NCBI GenBank assembly: GCA_900547815.1
Contig: URHY01000010.1
Location: forward strand, 1 to 41,432
Direction: 5' to 3'
Origin: an uncultured Solobacterium sp.
Lineage (GTDB): Bacteria; Bacillota_I; Bacilli_A; Erysipelotrichales; Erysipelotrichaceae
DNA length: 41,432 nt
Shown here: piece after piece, positions 15,615 through 24,441 of the stretch
How the letters are laid out: each line of letters opens with the position of its first letter
Position numbering within the stretch: the first letter of the stretch is position 1
The notes under the pieces: model-generated
The model's input: only the letters and a program-made list of their open reading frames with translations
What the model was told of the DNA's origin: nothing
Database searches by the model: none
Program-made: the position numbers and the translations under genes

Positions 15615-16382
15615 TTATTTAAACCCATAAAACTCATAATTTACAACATTATTCACTAAATAAGAAGTCAATCTTCCTTTTTTATCTACATTAAAAGAAA
15701 AATTAACCGTTTGATTCCCCGACTTCATCAATACAGTATATAATTTTCCCTTTTTTGTTTTTGTGATGACACCCTTTTTACAAGCTTTTCGAAACTTTTT
15801 TGCTTCTTTATTAAAACTTTTTATCCAAATATCCACATCACCTAATTCATCTTGATGCTCTTTTACATACTCATTGGTAAGATCCGCAAAATATTTTTCT
15901 TCATCAACCAATTCATATAATATCATCGCACGATAGCCCGATTTACCTAAGCTTGGAATGTCTGCCACATTTCCATCTTCATCTTGATGTGTTGTTGTCC
16001 AATTATCAAATGGAATAGAATCTAAATTCTTTTTAAAATTTTCTTCACTAATCACATAAGCCCACTCATTATTGTCATGCTTTATATATTTAAAACAAAC
16101 TTCTCCACTACCATCATCCATTGGATAATTATTAATAACTTCTATATATTGATTTGGTGTTTCCCCATTATAAATGGTACAACGCAACTCTTCCCCATCT
16201 CCATACACATCGGCTACTGTATATTTAAAAGAATTTAGTTTATCAAGTTTATTAACCGCCTTTTTAATATATGGATAAACATCTACTGTATTATCTGATT
16301 GGGCGTATACATGATAAGGTGTCATACACATCATGATTAGTGCTAAAAATACACATAATAATCTTTTACATTTTTTATTCAA
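15615..16382 (-). CDS. Exported protein of unknown function (255 aa)
   Basis: Not recognised. A signal peptide is clear (KKCKRLL, then LCVFLALIMMCMTPYHVYA, cleavage after VYA). There is no lipobox. The mature part is hydrophilic and lysine-rich with repeated short motifs (KYTVADVYGDGEELRCTIYNG, WAYVISEENFKKNL, VNFSFNVDKKGRLTSYLVN) that resemble secreted lipoprotein-like beta-sheet domains. The start is TTG at 16382, supported by GGAGG seven bases upstream; no ATG with a better site exists before the signal peptide core. It follows a thioredoxin-like gene, but an intrinsic terminator lies between them and ends directly at the Shine-Dalgarno sequence. Confidence 0.7.
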   Translation of the reverse strand: MNKKCKRLLCVFLALIMMCMTPYHVYAQSDNTVDVYPYIKKAVNKLDKLNSFKYTVADVYGDGEELRCTIYNGETPNQYIEVINNYPMDDGSGEVCFKYIKHDNNEWAYVISEENFKKNLDSIPFDNWTTTHQDEDGNVADIPSLGKSGYRAMILYELVDEEKYFADLTNEYVKEHQDELGDVDIWIKSFNKEAKKFRKACKKGVITKTKKGKLYTVLMKSGNQTVNFSFNVDKKGRLTSYLVNNVVNYEFYGFK

Positions 16383-16394
16383 CTCAATACCTCC

Positions 16395-16419
16395 AAAAAG
16401 GCATAGCCAAAGCTATGCC
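16395..16419 (-). terminator. Intrinsic terminator after the thioredoxin-like lipoprotein gene
   Basis: GGCATAGC and GCTATGCC flank a 4-base loop and are followed by TTTTT on the minus strand. The T-run abuts the GGAGG ribosome site of the next gene (16390-16394), so readthrough transcripts carry a structured leader. Confidence 0.85.
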
Positions 16420-16426
16420 CTTTACG

Positions 16427-16870
16427 TTATAAAATGTTGTTTTGTTTGATCCATTGATTCAACATAGATTCAGTGATTGTTTGTACTTTAGGATTCAAAT
16501 CAGAAACGAACTCTCCATCTTTTACATAATATACAGAAGGCGTATATTTAAAATTTGAAAAATAAGGACGTATCCTTGCCAAATTGTCATTAGGAGTCGC
16601 ATTCTCTTCATGATCTAGGTTAACTTCATAGATAGTTAGGTTATGTGTAGGTAGCCAGTTATCCAATAGTTCATGAAAGTCTTTACAGTAACCACAATCT
16701 GTTTGTGTAATCATCGCCACAAACGTATCCTCATCATCAAATTTTTCCACCATCTTATCAATGTTGATTTCTTTGATTGTTCCTGGTTTTGATGATTCTT
16801 GATGAGTTTGACATCCAGTAATCATCACAAATGCCATAAGTAAAACAATTATTTTTTTAATACACTTCAT
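16427..16870 (-). CDS. Thioredoxin-like lipoprotein
   Basis: 147 aa from ATG 16870 (TAAGGTG upstream). The lipoprotein signal is LLMAFVMITGCQT, with the lipid-modified Cys after ITG. The mature domain is thioredoxin-like: FVAMITQTDCGYCKDFHELLDNW has a CGYC redox motif at about residue 60, and the cis-Pro loop is YTPSVYYVKDGEF. Such proteins resemble the TlpA/PedC bacteriocin-type thioredoxins and act as extracytoplasmic disulfide oxidoreductases. It lies directly downstream of the GH31 glycosidase gene, whose predicted product has few cysteines, so a substrate role for it is not supported. Confidence 0.8.
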   Translation of the reverse strand: MKCIKKIIVLLMAFVMITGCQTHQESSKPGTIKEINIDKMVEKFDDEDTFVAMITQTDCGYCKDFHELLDNWLPTHNLTIYEVNLDHEENATPNDNLARIRPYFSNFKYTPSVYYVKDGEFVSDLNPKVQTITESMLNQWIKQNNIL

Positions 16871-16887
16871 ATACAACACCTTACTTT

Positions 16888-16920
16888 AAAGAATATATTC
16901 TCCTAATATAGGAGAATATA
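16888..16920 (-). terminator. Hairpin after the GH31 glycosidase gene
   Basis: A perfect inverted repeat (AATATATTCTCC and GGAGAATATATT) with a 7-base loop lies 7 bases past the stop codon. The 3' side has only TTCTTT, so termination may be partial and the downstream thioredoxin-like gene may be partly cotranscribed. Confidence 0.55.
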
Positions 16921-16927
16921 TTACTGA

Positions 16928-19900
16928 TTACTTCTTATTTTTTACTTTTTTTAAGCCTTTTCCATTTTCGTGCTTACGATAAAGGATCGTTGCGATACCT
17001 GCAAGAGAAGCAGCACCAACACCTAATGATCCGAACAATCCAGCTTTATTTTCAACGCCTGTATTTGCGTTAGATTGTCCCTTGCTAGGGTTTACTGTTG
17101 TTGTAGTTCCTGATCCAGGTTTTGTAGTTGTTGATCCACTACCTGTTCCTGGTTTAGTTTCTGTTCCACTTCCTGTTCCTGGCTTAGTTTCTGTTCCACT
17201 TCCTGTTCCTGGCTTAGTTTCTGTTCCACTTCCTGTTCCAGGTTTATCTGGAGTAGTAGGTGCGTTAGGTTTAACAGCCAACGCTTTAACAAGTTGTTTG
17301 ATTACTTTGTTAGCATCATCACGATCTAATTCTGGATTAGCCAATGCTTCTTCACCTTTTGCGATTGCAGCTTTGATAGTTTCTTGATCTTCTTTACTGT
17401 AATCTTCTAGGTTCAATCCTTTTAAGATATCTAATGCGTATTGAATAGAATCTCTTTGATCTTGTGTAGTTAAACCATTTTGTTTGTATTTTAGATTTGC
17501 CTGTGCATCTAATAATGCATTAACTAATGCATCAATTTCTTCATTATTTGCAGGATCAGCAGCCTTTGCAGCTTCTAAAGCAGCATTAAATGCAGCCAAT
17601 TCTTCATTATCTACACAATCTTGAGTTTTTACTCGTTCTGCCAATTCAATTGCTGCAGTCAATTTTTCTCTATTCAACTTAGTTAATAACTTGTAAGTAT
17701 CGCTTAAGTCTTTGATTTGAGGTTTTAATAATTCTTTTTTATTGATTGGATCAGCCATTAAATTCTTTGCAATTTCAACCTTATTTTTGAAAAGAGTTAA
17801 TGCGTCATCTTTTACATATAAAGAATCATCCATTTGAACAAATCCATTCAACTCATCAAGATTATTTTGAATAAGTTCTAATTCTGACATTTCAGCAGCA
17901 AGCTCATAGTAAGCCATTTGTAATTCTTGTTCATCACCATTTAATGCATCTGTTGCTTTTGCGATAGCCTTTGTCAATGCATCTTGAAGAACTACATTTT
18001 CATATTTTACTTTGTTTGCTTCATCAATCAATTGTTGTAATTGAGCTTGACCTGGAGCATTTACAGTAACTGTAACTGTAGCTTGTACTTGATCATTTGC
18101 TTTCGCAATGATGTTTACTGTTCCATTGGCAACAGCTGTAATTTTTCCAGTCGCATCCACTTTCGCAATTGACTCATCTTCACTTGACCAAGTGACAACA
18201 TCTGTTGTTTCAGTTGGAGAAAGAGTCGCCTTCACTTGCGCTGTTTCATTAACATTTAATGTTAATTCCGTTTTATCCAATGTAATACTTGTTGCAGGAA
18301 TTGCTTCTTTATGCAATGTTCCAAACAATTTGATTTCAGCAGCTGAAGCATAAGTATTCAATTCATTTCCTAAAGACTCTAATGCTGTAAAACGAACATA
18401 ACGAGCTTTAGTTACATCAAATTTAACTTTCTTGAATTCACCCTTATTCACTAACATACTTCCATCGTGTTCGAATGTTCCAACCACAACAGTCTTAAAT
18501 TTCTCGCCATCCAAGCTTGTTTCAACCATATATTTTGTGATATCGCCATTGCCACTACCTGGACGAGGAAGATAATTCAATTGTTGAACGTCATACTCTG
18601 CACCTAAATCCATTGTTACACCTTGTGGAAGTGTGTGTTGTCCATTGTAATTTGAGTGCCAAATTGTATTTTCATCACCATCAAATGCATTTTTAATTAT
18701 ATCACCATCAATTGTTGCTTCAGAAGTGGCCGTTACTTTTTCAGGGTCAATTGTGATTTCAGTTTCACAATCTGGTTGTCCTTCATTAGAACCCTTATAT
18801 TCTAGAGCCTGAATAGCTTTGAATAAATTAATTGTTTGTGCATTCACTTCTGTTTGTGTTGCATCTTTATCTTTTAATACAGCTTCTGCAGTTTTAACCG
18901 CTGCTTTTAATGCATCAATAGAAGCCGTTGTATATAGATTCTTGTTTTCGATTGCTTTATTTGCTTCATCTAATTGTGCTTTCAAATCATCGACAACAAC
19001 TTGACCAGCTACTACATTGATTTCGAATGTCTTCGTAATCTTTTTGCCTTCTTTATTTGTACTATTTGAAGTAATTGTCAATACAGCTTTTCCTTGTTTT
19101 TTCGCATGTAAAGTATAGTTGTAGTGATCACCATCGACTGTACGAATAACTGAAACAACTTCTGGTTTATCACTTTCAACAGAATACAATCCATTTGTTA
19201 CATTTTCTGGAAGTACTGTAGCTTTAAATGCTTTTAATTGACCTACACCTATTGTAGAAGCATTGTTTTCATCGAATACAATATCTTCTGCATAAGTAGC
19301 TTCATTTTGATAGAATTCTACTTCATCAATATTTAATTTGTATTCAAGTCCACCTTGACTGTTCAATGCATTTAATTTGATTTTTTCAGCTTGCACTGGT
19401 GCATCAAAATGAATGTTGAAACCTTGTTTAGAATCTACGGCTGTAATAGAGTAGTCTCCAAGTTTTGTTTCTTCTTCACCATTAACTGCATACAATTTAA
19501 AGTCTTTTAATGCGCCTGTATTAATATTTGTGACATCTACACGAACACGAATAGTCATGTCTGTGATTGTTTTTTGTCCATCAAAGTTGAATAATACCCA
19601 ATAAGGAACTCTTGCAGGAACTTCATCTCCATTATTTCCCCATTTGAATTCGAAACGGTTTGCATCTGCACCCCATTTACCATCAATCAACTTATCTACA
19701 CCCATTCCAGATTGTAATACACTTTCATCTTGACCTTGTACACTCTGTACTTTGATTTGTGAAACTGTAACATCTGGAGTTTTAATATCTTCACTAGCAA
19801 CAGTTGGATTAATTGCATTCAAGTTGTTACTTACAAACATGTATTCAGAAGCATTGAAATAGTCTGGTGTTAAAGAAATATCGCGCTTTGCAGTAAATGT

Positions 19901-22900
19901 TACTGTTACAACATCTTTTGTACCTGAAATAGATTTCTTACTTCCACTATTTGTATATGTGAAGTTTATATTTCTATTAACTGCAGCATTGTTTTCAGAT
20001 TTCTTATAAGCTATACGATCAAATTTATATTCTCTCATATTAGCCGTAGCTAAAGTAGCTGATGTGCCTTTGAAAGTTAAATCATCTGAGTTATAACCAA
20101 TTTTTCCACCAATAGAGTAAACATTCTTCATATCTACACCTGAAATAGTTAATGTAACTGTTTCACCTGCAGCATAATCAGTCTTATCTAATGATGTAAT
20201 CAAAGAACCTTTTGGATCCTTTGAAGGTGTTTTTACTCCACCATCTAAATGAACCATTGTTTGAGTGATATCTTGTGCATCATAGTAACCATTCTTGTTG
20301 TAATCTGAACGTTTTACCTGATCCCAAGTTGGATCGCCATCTTCTAGACCTACATAGTTTTCAATTTGTGTAGCATCATTTTCATCGATAACACCATCAT
20401 TGTTAGTATCTCCAATAACGTATCCTTCACTTCCATCTACGATATATGGTTGAAGTTCTGCAGCTGAGAAGAATCCACCTTTTGACTTCTTAACAACATA
20501 TTTGATATAACGAGCTGATGTTCCTGTCATATCGATAGTCTTAGTATCTAAATCTGACATATCTTTAGAGTATGTCCAATCTGATTTTTGTTTACTTGAA
20601 TCATATGATAATGTCCAGTTTACCCCATCAATAGATGTATAAACATCCATTCTCTGTACAGTACCATTACCCTTATTGTCATTACGAGGAGTATAGTCAA
20701 TACGCTCTAAATCGTAAACTTTCTTCAAATCATAGATCAATCCTTGATCTTCAGTCACTGAATTTGTTGAGTGGAAGAATGTACCATAATCAAAGTCTAA
20801 AATGTTACTCAATTTACCCCATGCATCACCATAATCCCAAGATACTTTAATATCTTTTGGTACATTTCGATATGGATCTAGTGCAGATTCCACTTCGATT
20901 GGATCACTCCATTTTGAATATCCATCTTTATTTCTTGAACGCACACGATATGTATGTTTAGAGTGATATTCAAGATCTGTATGCGTATAGCTTGTTTCTG
21001 TAATTCCAGATTGAATCATTCCATCTGTTTCTACTTCATATTCAGTCGCATCACTAACTGCATCCCATTTCAAAGGAATTGTTGTTGGAGTAATGTTTTC
21101 TTCGTCTGCTTTAAAGTTAGCAGGAGTTTGAAGATTTTCATTTAATTCATCTTTATCTAAATTTCCATCATTCACAAATCCATCTACTGTTAATTCGATT
21201 CCATTTGAGCTTACATTTGTCTTTTCGAATTTTACATACAATTTAGGAGTTGTTTTGATTTCAGTCTTTTCAAATTCTGAACCCTCTGTCGCAAATTTGT
21301 TTAAGTTAGGCTCTTTATTGTAGAAATATACATTTCCTGTTGCACTATCGAATTCTTCTTGAGATTTAACTTCTTTTAATTCAACCTTTGAAGATCCAAC
21401 TTTTCCTGTTAATGCCGTAGGTTTTTTACTTACATTTACAATAAATGTAGTTTCTTTATTTGCATCATATCCATTGTAACTACCCTGACTTGCTTCTGCT
21501 CTTAATACGGCTTTACCATCTTTTACAGAACTTGTGTAATGAGTTGTTACATTTGATCCGTAGTTAACTTCTTCTAGGTTAGAGTTATCTACTGTATTTC
21601 CTTCATCTTCATATTGAGTATATTCAGATTCTTTGTCTGGATAGAATTCAACTAAACGTTTTGATTTATCCACTCCACCTTTGTTTGTTTCCGTTTTAGC
21701 TGCAGCATTGTTATGCGCTTCAAACATTGGAATAATTGCACCATTCTTTACAAATAATGGCATTTTCCAAATTGGAGCATCAAAGTTATTTAATGTCGTT
21801 CCACCACGATATTGTTTTCCTGTAAAGTAATCGATCCATACTTGGTTTGAATCTGGTAAATAGATACCATTTCTAATATCATTTCCATCCTTATCTGCTG
21901 CTGTATTTTGATATACTGGAGCCACTAAGAAATCTTTACCAAACATGAACTGATATTGCATGTTTTTACTATATGTATTCGCATCTTCTGGGAATTCCAA
22001 GAACATTGCACGAACTTGTGGTTTACCTTTTTCACTGCCTTCTCCTAAGTTTGCAGAAGTATATGCAGTTGAATAAATGTAAGGCATCAATTGAGATCTA
22101 AGTTTTAAATACATACGGTTGATTGATGATGTTTCATCTCCAAATACGTATGGTTTCTTAGGATAACTTCCCCAACCATCCATATCTAAAAGCATAGTTG
22201 TGAATGTTTTCCATTGAATATCACGAGCTTGAATAGTTGAACTTCCGCCGAAAATCCCATCAACGTCGCTTGAAACGTTAGGGTTACCACTTAAACTTTG
22301 ACCAATATATGTTGGAATTTGGAAACGAATATATTCCCAGTTTCCACCTGTCTGGTCACCAGTCCAGATACCACCATATCTCTGTGTTCCAGCCCAACCA
22401 TCAAGCGTAACGATTGTTGGTCTGTTCTTAGTTTCTGCTTTGGAAATAATGTTATAAGCTTTATTGATTCCATCTAAACCAAAGTCATATCCTGAACCAA
22501 CCCAGGCAACGTCCGTTTTTAATGTACGAATTCCACCATTGTAAACTTCTTTTTCAAAGTCACGTTGTAAATGCACTGGCTGATTTGGATCTGGTGTTAA
22601 TGAAGATTGTGTCCATAAACCTGTTCCAACACCTTTGGAATTTGCGTAGTCTGTAAAGTTCTTTAAGTTTGCGATATTATTATCCAAATTTACATCGTCT
22701 GTACCATATCCACAACCATATCCATCATTAGGTAAGAACCAACCTAACTGCATATCGTATTTTTCATATTGATCGATTACAGCACGTGCTGAAAATTTAT
22801 AATCTGTTTCGTTCGTTCCGTTTAATGATTCAAGAACGCCGCCTTGTTTAATTTGTCCACCATTGTTTTTTTCTGAATATTTTACTTTATCATTTACAGT

Positions 22901-23878
22901 TTCTAATGGTGTAGAACCACCTTCAACCCATTCGTCACGGTTATAACAGTTTAAGTGACCTAAATAGAATGCTTCTTCTGGGAATAAAGCTGGGTTTCCT
23001 GTTAATTTGAAATATCCTTGTAAAACACTTACTGGTGTATCACCTACAAAGTAATAAGCATCCAAGCGTTTTTCTGAATGTGTTGCTTCTACTTCGTTAC
23101 TGTTTTTCTTACCAAAGTCATAAACACCTTTTTTAAATGTATTACGAACTACACCATAGCCATTTGTTGACCAGAAGAATGGGTTTGGACTGGCAACGCC
23201 GCCACTTACCCAGTTGTTTTCGTTAACAATATTGATAGATTCTCCCGTATGGATAAAACGTCCGTTTTGAGTTCCTCCACCAAAGAAGTTTTCACCACTA
23301 TTTTTTACAAAAGTCTGGATAGTGCTACCATTTTTATATTGTACGGGTTGTGATTCTTGCCAAACAACAGATCCATCTGCACGTTTTAATGTCATTGTAG
23401 CATCTTCTTTAGATACTTCTAAAGATACACCATCTTTCACAGCAATTGTGTATACTCCTGCATCATTTGTAACTGTAGGAGCTGGTTTTGAATATTCACT
23501 TGATGAATCGCTTTGTTGAACAATACGACCTGTGTGATTACTATTGTTAGGTGTAGCATACTCTTTAAAGCTTTCATCTTTTCCATCTGGTTCCATATCT
23601 AAACGGAATAAATTATTTTCTAAAAATGTAATACGAGTTTTTTCACCATTTACATGGTTGATAGTGACTGTGTTATTTTCTACAACAGGCTCACTAACTG
23701 GAGCACTCACAAATGTATATCCATTCTTTGGAACATTTGCAGTTTCTTTTTTTACAGTCGTATTTTTTGTTTGAACAGGTTCAGTATTAGCGAAAACACG
23801 AACCGGTGAAGCCATAGCTGTCACACCCTGGCTTAAAGTAACCATAGAGGCTAATAAGGCTTTTTGGCTATTTTTCAT
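16928..23878 (-). CDS. Wall-anchored multimodular GH31 glycosidase with dockerin and cohesin-like modules
   Basis: 2316 aa. Signal peptide 1-31. GH31 N-terminal beta-sandwich about 50-300 and TIM barrel to about 640; LKTDVAWVGSGYDFG gives the probable nucleophile Asp456 and WTGDQTGGNW the acid/base Asp508. Then FN3 (about 915-995), a discoidin/CBM32-type module (1000-1150), a dockerin with two calcium loops (DTNNDGVIDENDA, DYNKNGYYDAQDI; 1153-1215), a cohesin-like module (1220-1365), a second discoidin-like module (1365-1525), Ig-like and FIVAR modules, a third CBM32-type module (1700-1855), Big_2 (1860-1940) and further FIVAR repeats. A Gly/Thr/Pro linker with 10-residue repeats leads to the anchor. 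The C-terminus is NANTG, a hydrophobic helix and a basic tail, with no LPXTG. The DVAWVG site resembles GH31 enzymes acting on alpha-GalNAc (subfamily 18), but alpha-glucosidase or alpha-galactosidase activity is not excluded. AGGAGA precedes ATG 23878. Confidence 0.9.
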   Translation of the reverse strand: MKNSQKALLASMVTLSQGVTAMASPVRVFANTEPVQTKNTTVKKETANVPKNGYTFVSAPVSEPVVENNTVTINHVNGEKTRITFLENNLFRLDMEPDGKDESFKEYATPNNSNHTGRIVQQSDSSSEYSKPAPTVTNDAGVYTIAVKDGVSLEVSKEDATMTLKRADGSVVWQESQPVQYKNGSTIQTFVKNSGENFFGGGTQNGRFIHTGESINIVNENNWVSGGVASPNPFFWSTNGYGVVRNTFKKGVYDFGKKNSNEVEATHSEKRLDAYYFVGDTPVSVLQGYFKLTGNPALFPEEAFYLGHLNCYNRDEWVEGGSTPLETVNDKVKYSEKNNGGQIKQGGVLESLNGTNETDYKFSARAVIDQYEKYDMQLGWFLPNDGYGCGYGTDDVNLDNNIANLKNFTDYANSKGVGTGLWTQSSLTPDPNQPVHLQRDFEKEVYNGGIRTLKTDVAWVGSGYDFGLDGINKAYNIISKAETKNRPTIVTLDGWAGTQRYGGIWTGDQTGGNWEYIRFQIPTYIGQSLSGNPNVSSDVDGIFGGSSTIQARDIQWKTFTTMLLDMDGWGSYPKKPYVFGDETSSINRMYLKLRSQLMPYIYSTAYTSANLGEGSEKGKPQVRAMFLEFPEDANTYSKNMQYQFMFGKDFLVAPVYQNTAADKDGNDIRNGIYLPDSNQVWIDYFTGKQYRGGTTLNNFDAPIWKMPLFVKNGAIIPMFEAHNNAAAKTETNKGGVDKSKRLVEFYPDKESEYTQYEDEGNTVDNSNLEEVNYGSNVTTHYTSSVKDGKAVLRAEASQGSYNGYDANKETTFIVNVSKKPTALTGKVGSSKVELKEVKSQEEFDSATGNVYFYNKEPNLNKFATEGSEFEKTEIKTTPKLYVKFEKTNVSSNGIELTVDGFVNDGNLDKDELNENLQTPANFKADEENITPTTIPLKWDAVSDATEYEVETDGMIQSGITETSYTHTDLEYHSKHTYRVRSRNKDGYSKWSDPIEVESALDPYRNVPKDIKVSWDYGDAWGKLSNILDFDYGTFFHSTNSVTEDQGLIYDLKKVYDLERIDYTPRNDNKGNGTVQRMDVYTSIDGVNWTLSYDSSKQKSDWTYSKDMSDLDTKTIDMTGTSARYIKYVVKKSKGGFFSAAELQPYIVDGSEGYVIGDTNNDGVIDENDATQIENYVGLEDGDPTWDQVKRSDYNKNGYYDAQDITQTMVHLDGGVKTPSKDPKGSLITSLDKTDYAAGETVTLTISGVDMKNVYSIGGKIGYNSDDLTFKGTSATLATANMREYKFDRIAYKKSENNAAVNRNINFTYTNSGSKKSISGTKDVVTVTFTAKRDISLTPDYFNASEYMFVSNNLNAINPTVASEDIKTPDVTVSQIKVQSVQGQDESVLQSGMGVDKLIDGKWGADANRFEFKWGNNGDEVPARVPYWVLFNFDGQKTITDMTIRVRVDVTNINTGALKDFKLYAVNGEEETKLGDYSITAVDSKQGFNIHFDAPVQAEKIKLNALNSQGGLEYKLNIDEVEFYQNEATYAEDIVFDENNASTIGVGQLKAFKATVLPENVTNGLYSVESDKPEVVSVIRTVDGDHYNYTLHAKKQGKAVLTITSNSTNKEGKKITKTFEINVVAGQVVVDDLKAQLDEANKAIENKNLYTTASIDALKAAVKTAEAVLKDKDATQTEVNAQTINLFKAIQALEYKGSNEGQPDCETEITIDPEKVTATSEATIDGDIIKNAFDGDENTIWHSNYNGQHTLPQGVTMDLGAEYDVQQLNYLPRPGSGNGDITKYMVETSLDGEKFKTVVVGTFEHDGSMLVNKGEFKKVKFDVTKARYVRFTALESLGNELNTYASAAEIKLFGTLHKEAIPATSITLDKTELTLNVNETAQVKATLSPTETTDVVTWSSEDESIAKVDATGKITAVANGTVNIIAKANDQVQATVTVTVNAPGQAQLQQLIDEANKVKYENVVLQDALTKAIAKATDALNGDEQELQMAYYELAAEMSELELIQNNLDELNGFVQMDDSLYVKDDALTLFKNKVEIAKNLMADPINKKELLKPQIKDLSDTYKLLTKLNREKLTAAIELAERVKTQDCVDNEELAAFNAALEAAKAADPANNEEIDALVNALLDAQANLKYKQNGLTTQDQRDSIQYALDILKGLNLEDYSKEDQETIKAAIAKGEEALANPELDRDDANKVIKQLVKALAVKPNAPTTPDKPGTGSGTETKPGTGSGTETKPGTGSGTETKPGTGSGSTTTKPGSGTTTTVNPSKGQSNANTGVENKAGLFGSLGVGAASLAGIATILYRKHENGKGLKKVKNKK
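17131..17255 (-). repeat. 30-bp tandem repeat encoding the wall-spanning linker
   Basis: A 30-base unit is repeated nearly perfectly about four times inside the GH31 gene, encoding repeats of the decapeptide TKPGTGSGTE. The unit is a multiple of three, so copy-number change would not shift the frame. The repeats also open long alternative frames on both strands, which are not genes. Confidence 0.85.
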
Positions 23879-23928
23879 TTATTCTTCTCCTAAACTTAAG
23901 TTAAGTTTCAGTAGGAAGTTGACAACAA

Positions 23929-23975
23929 AGCGTTCAAGACCAATACAAATATTTTTGGAACGCTACTCCAAAAAT
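23929..23975 (-). promoter_or_regulatory. Leader hairpin with possible pseudoknot before GH31
   Basis: In the predicted 5' leader, ATTTTTGGA and TCCAAAAAT (9 bp, 23951-23975) flank a 7-base loop. AGCGT in that loop is complementary to ACGCT within 23929-23935, so an H-type pseudoknot or an alternative stem (AGCGTTC/GAACGCT) can form about 40 bases before the ribosome-binding site. Whether it is transcribed is unknown. Confidence 0.4.
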
Positions 23976-24320
23976 AGACGGAATTTGTATAAATATGATA
24001 TATTCCAATAACCTTTTAATTTAAGTAAAAATAAACTCTACTTTTTAAATTCAATACGCGAAAATTTAAAAAATAACATACCCTTAAAAAATGTTTATTA
24101 AAATATACTCAAAAAAAATATATTCATACTTATTGGTCTTTTGCTGACCTACTGCTGCTCTAAAAAATGCGAGCGATAGTTATTAAATCATGATTTATAC
24201 ATATAGTCTATCAGACTAAGAAAGCGTTTACAGCATCTCTACTTGCACATTTTAGGGAACTTTTTGCACTTTTTAACAATCATTATGTGAGCTTTGACTA
24301 TTTTTGGACAGCACAAGAAA

Positions 24321-24345
24321 GGAGTAGAGATTTAGTCTCTACCCC
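24321..24345 (-). terminator. Terminator after the GH36-like gene
   Basis: A 10-bp stem (GGGGTAGAGA with TCTCTACTCC, one G-T pair) around a 5-base loop is followed by TTTCTT on the minus strand, about 100 bases after the stop codon. Confidence 0.65.
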
Positions 24346-24441
24346 TTGATTAATCCTTTAAGCATTCACAGGCTTTCATTCCTTCAACTTTTAAAGTTAA
24401 ATTTTATTCAACCCTGGTATTTTTTTCTTAAATTCATTCAA

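Larger units (their letters stand above)
23879..24441 (-). promoter_or_regulatory. Upstream region of the GH31 gene: cre site and leader structures
   Basis: This 563-base gap holds no gene. From the GH31 side: a 5' leader hairpin (23951-23975), a long AT-rich stretch, a near-consensus cre at 24219-24232 (AGAAAGCGTTTACA, one mismatch, so CcpA control is likely) beside the small inverted repeat TAGTCT/AGACTA (24205-24219), and two words shared with the GH36 upstream region: TTTTTAACAAT at 24270-24280 and CTTTGACTATTT at 24292-24303. A terminator for GH36 lies at 24321-24345. No clear -35/-10 pair could be chosen. Confidence 0.55.

Noticed and set aside
16928..17060. Canonical LPXTG anchor on the GH31 protein
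   Set aside because: The motif is NANTG; the layout is sortase-like but the LPXTG consensus is absent.
17082..17387. Long open frames on both strands overlapping the GH31 linker repeats
   Set aside because: They arise because the 30-bp repeat lacks stops in several frames; the GH31 frame explains the region.
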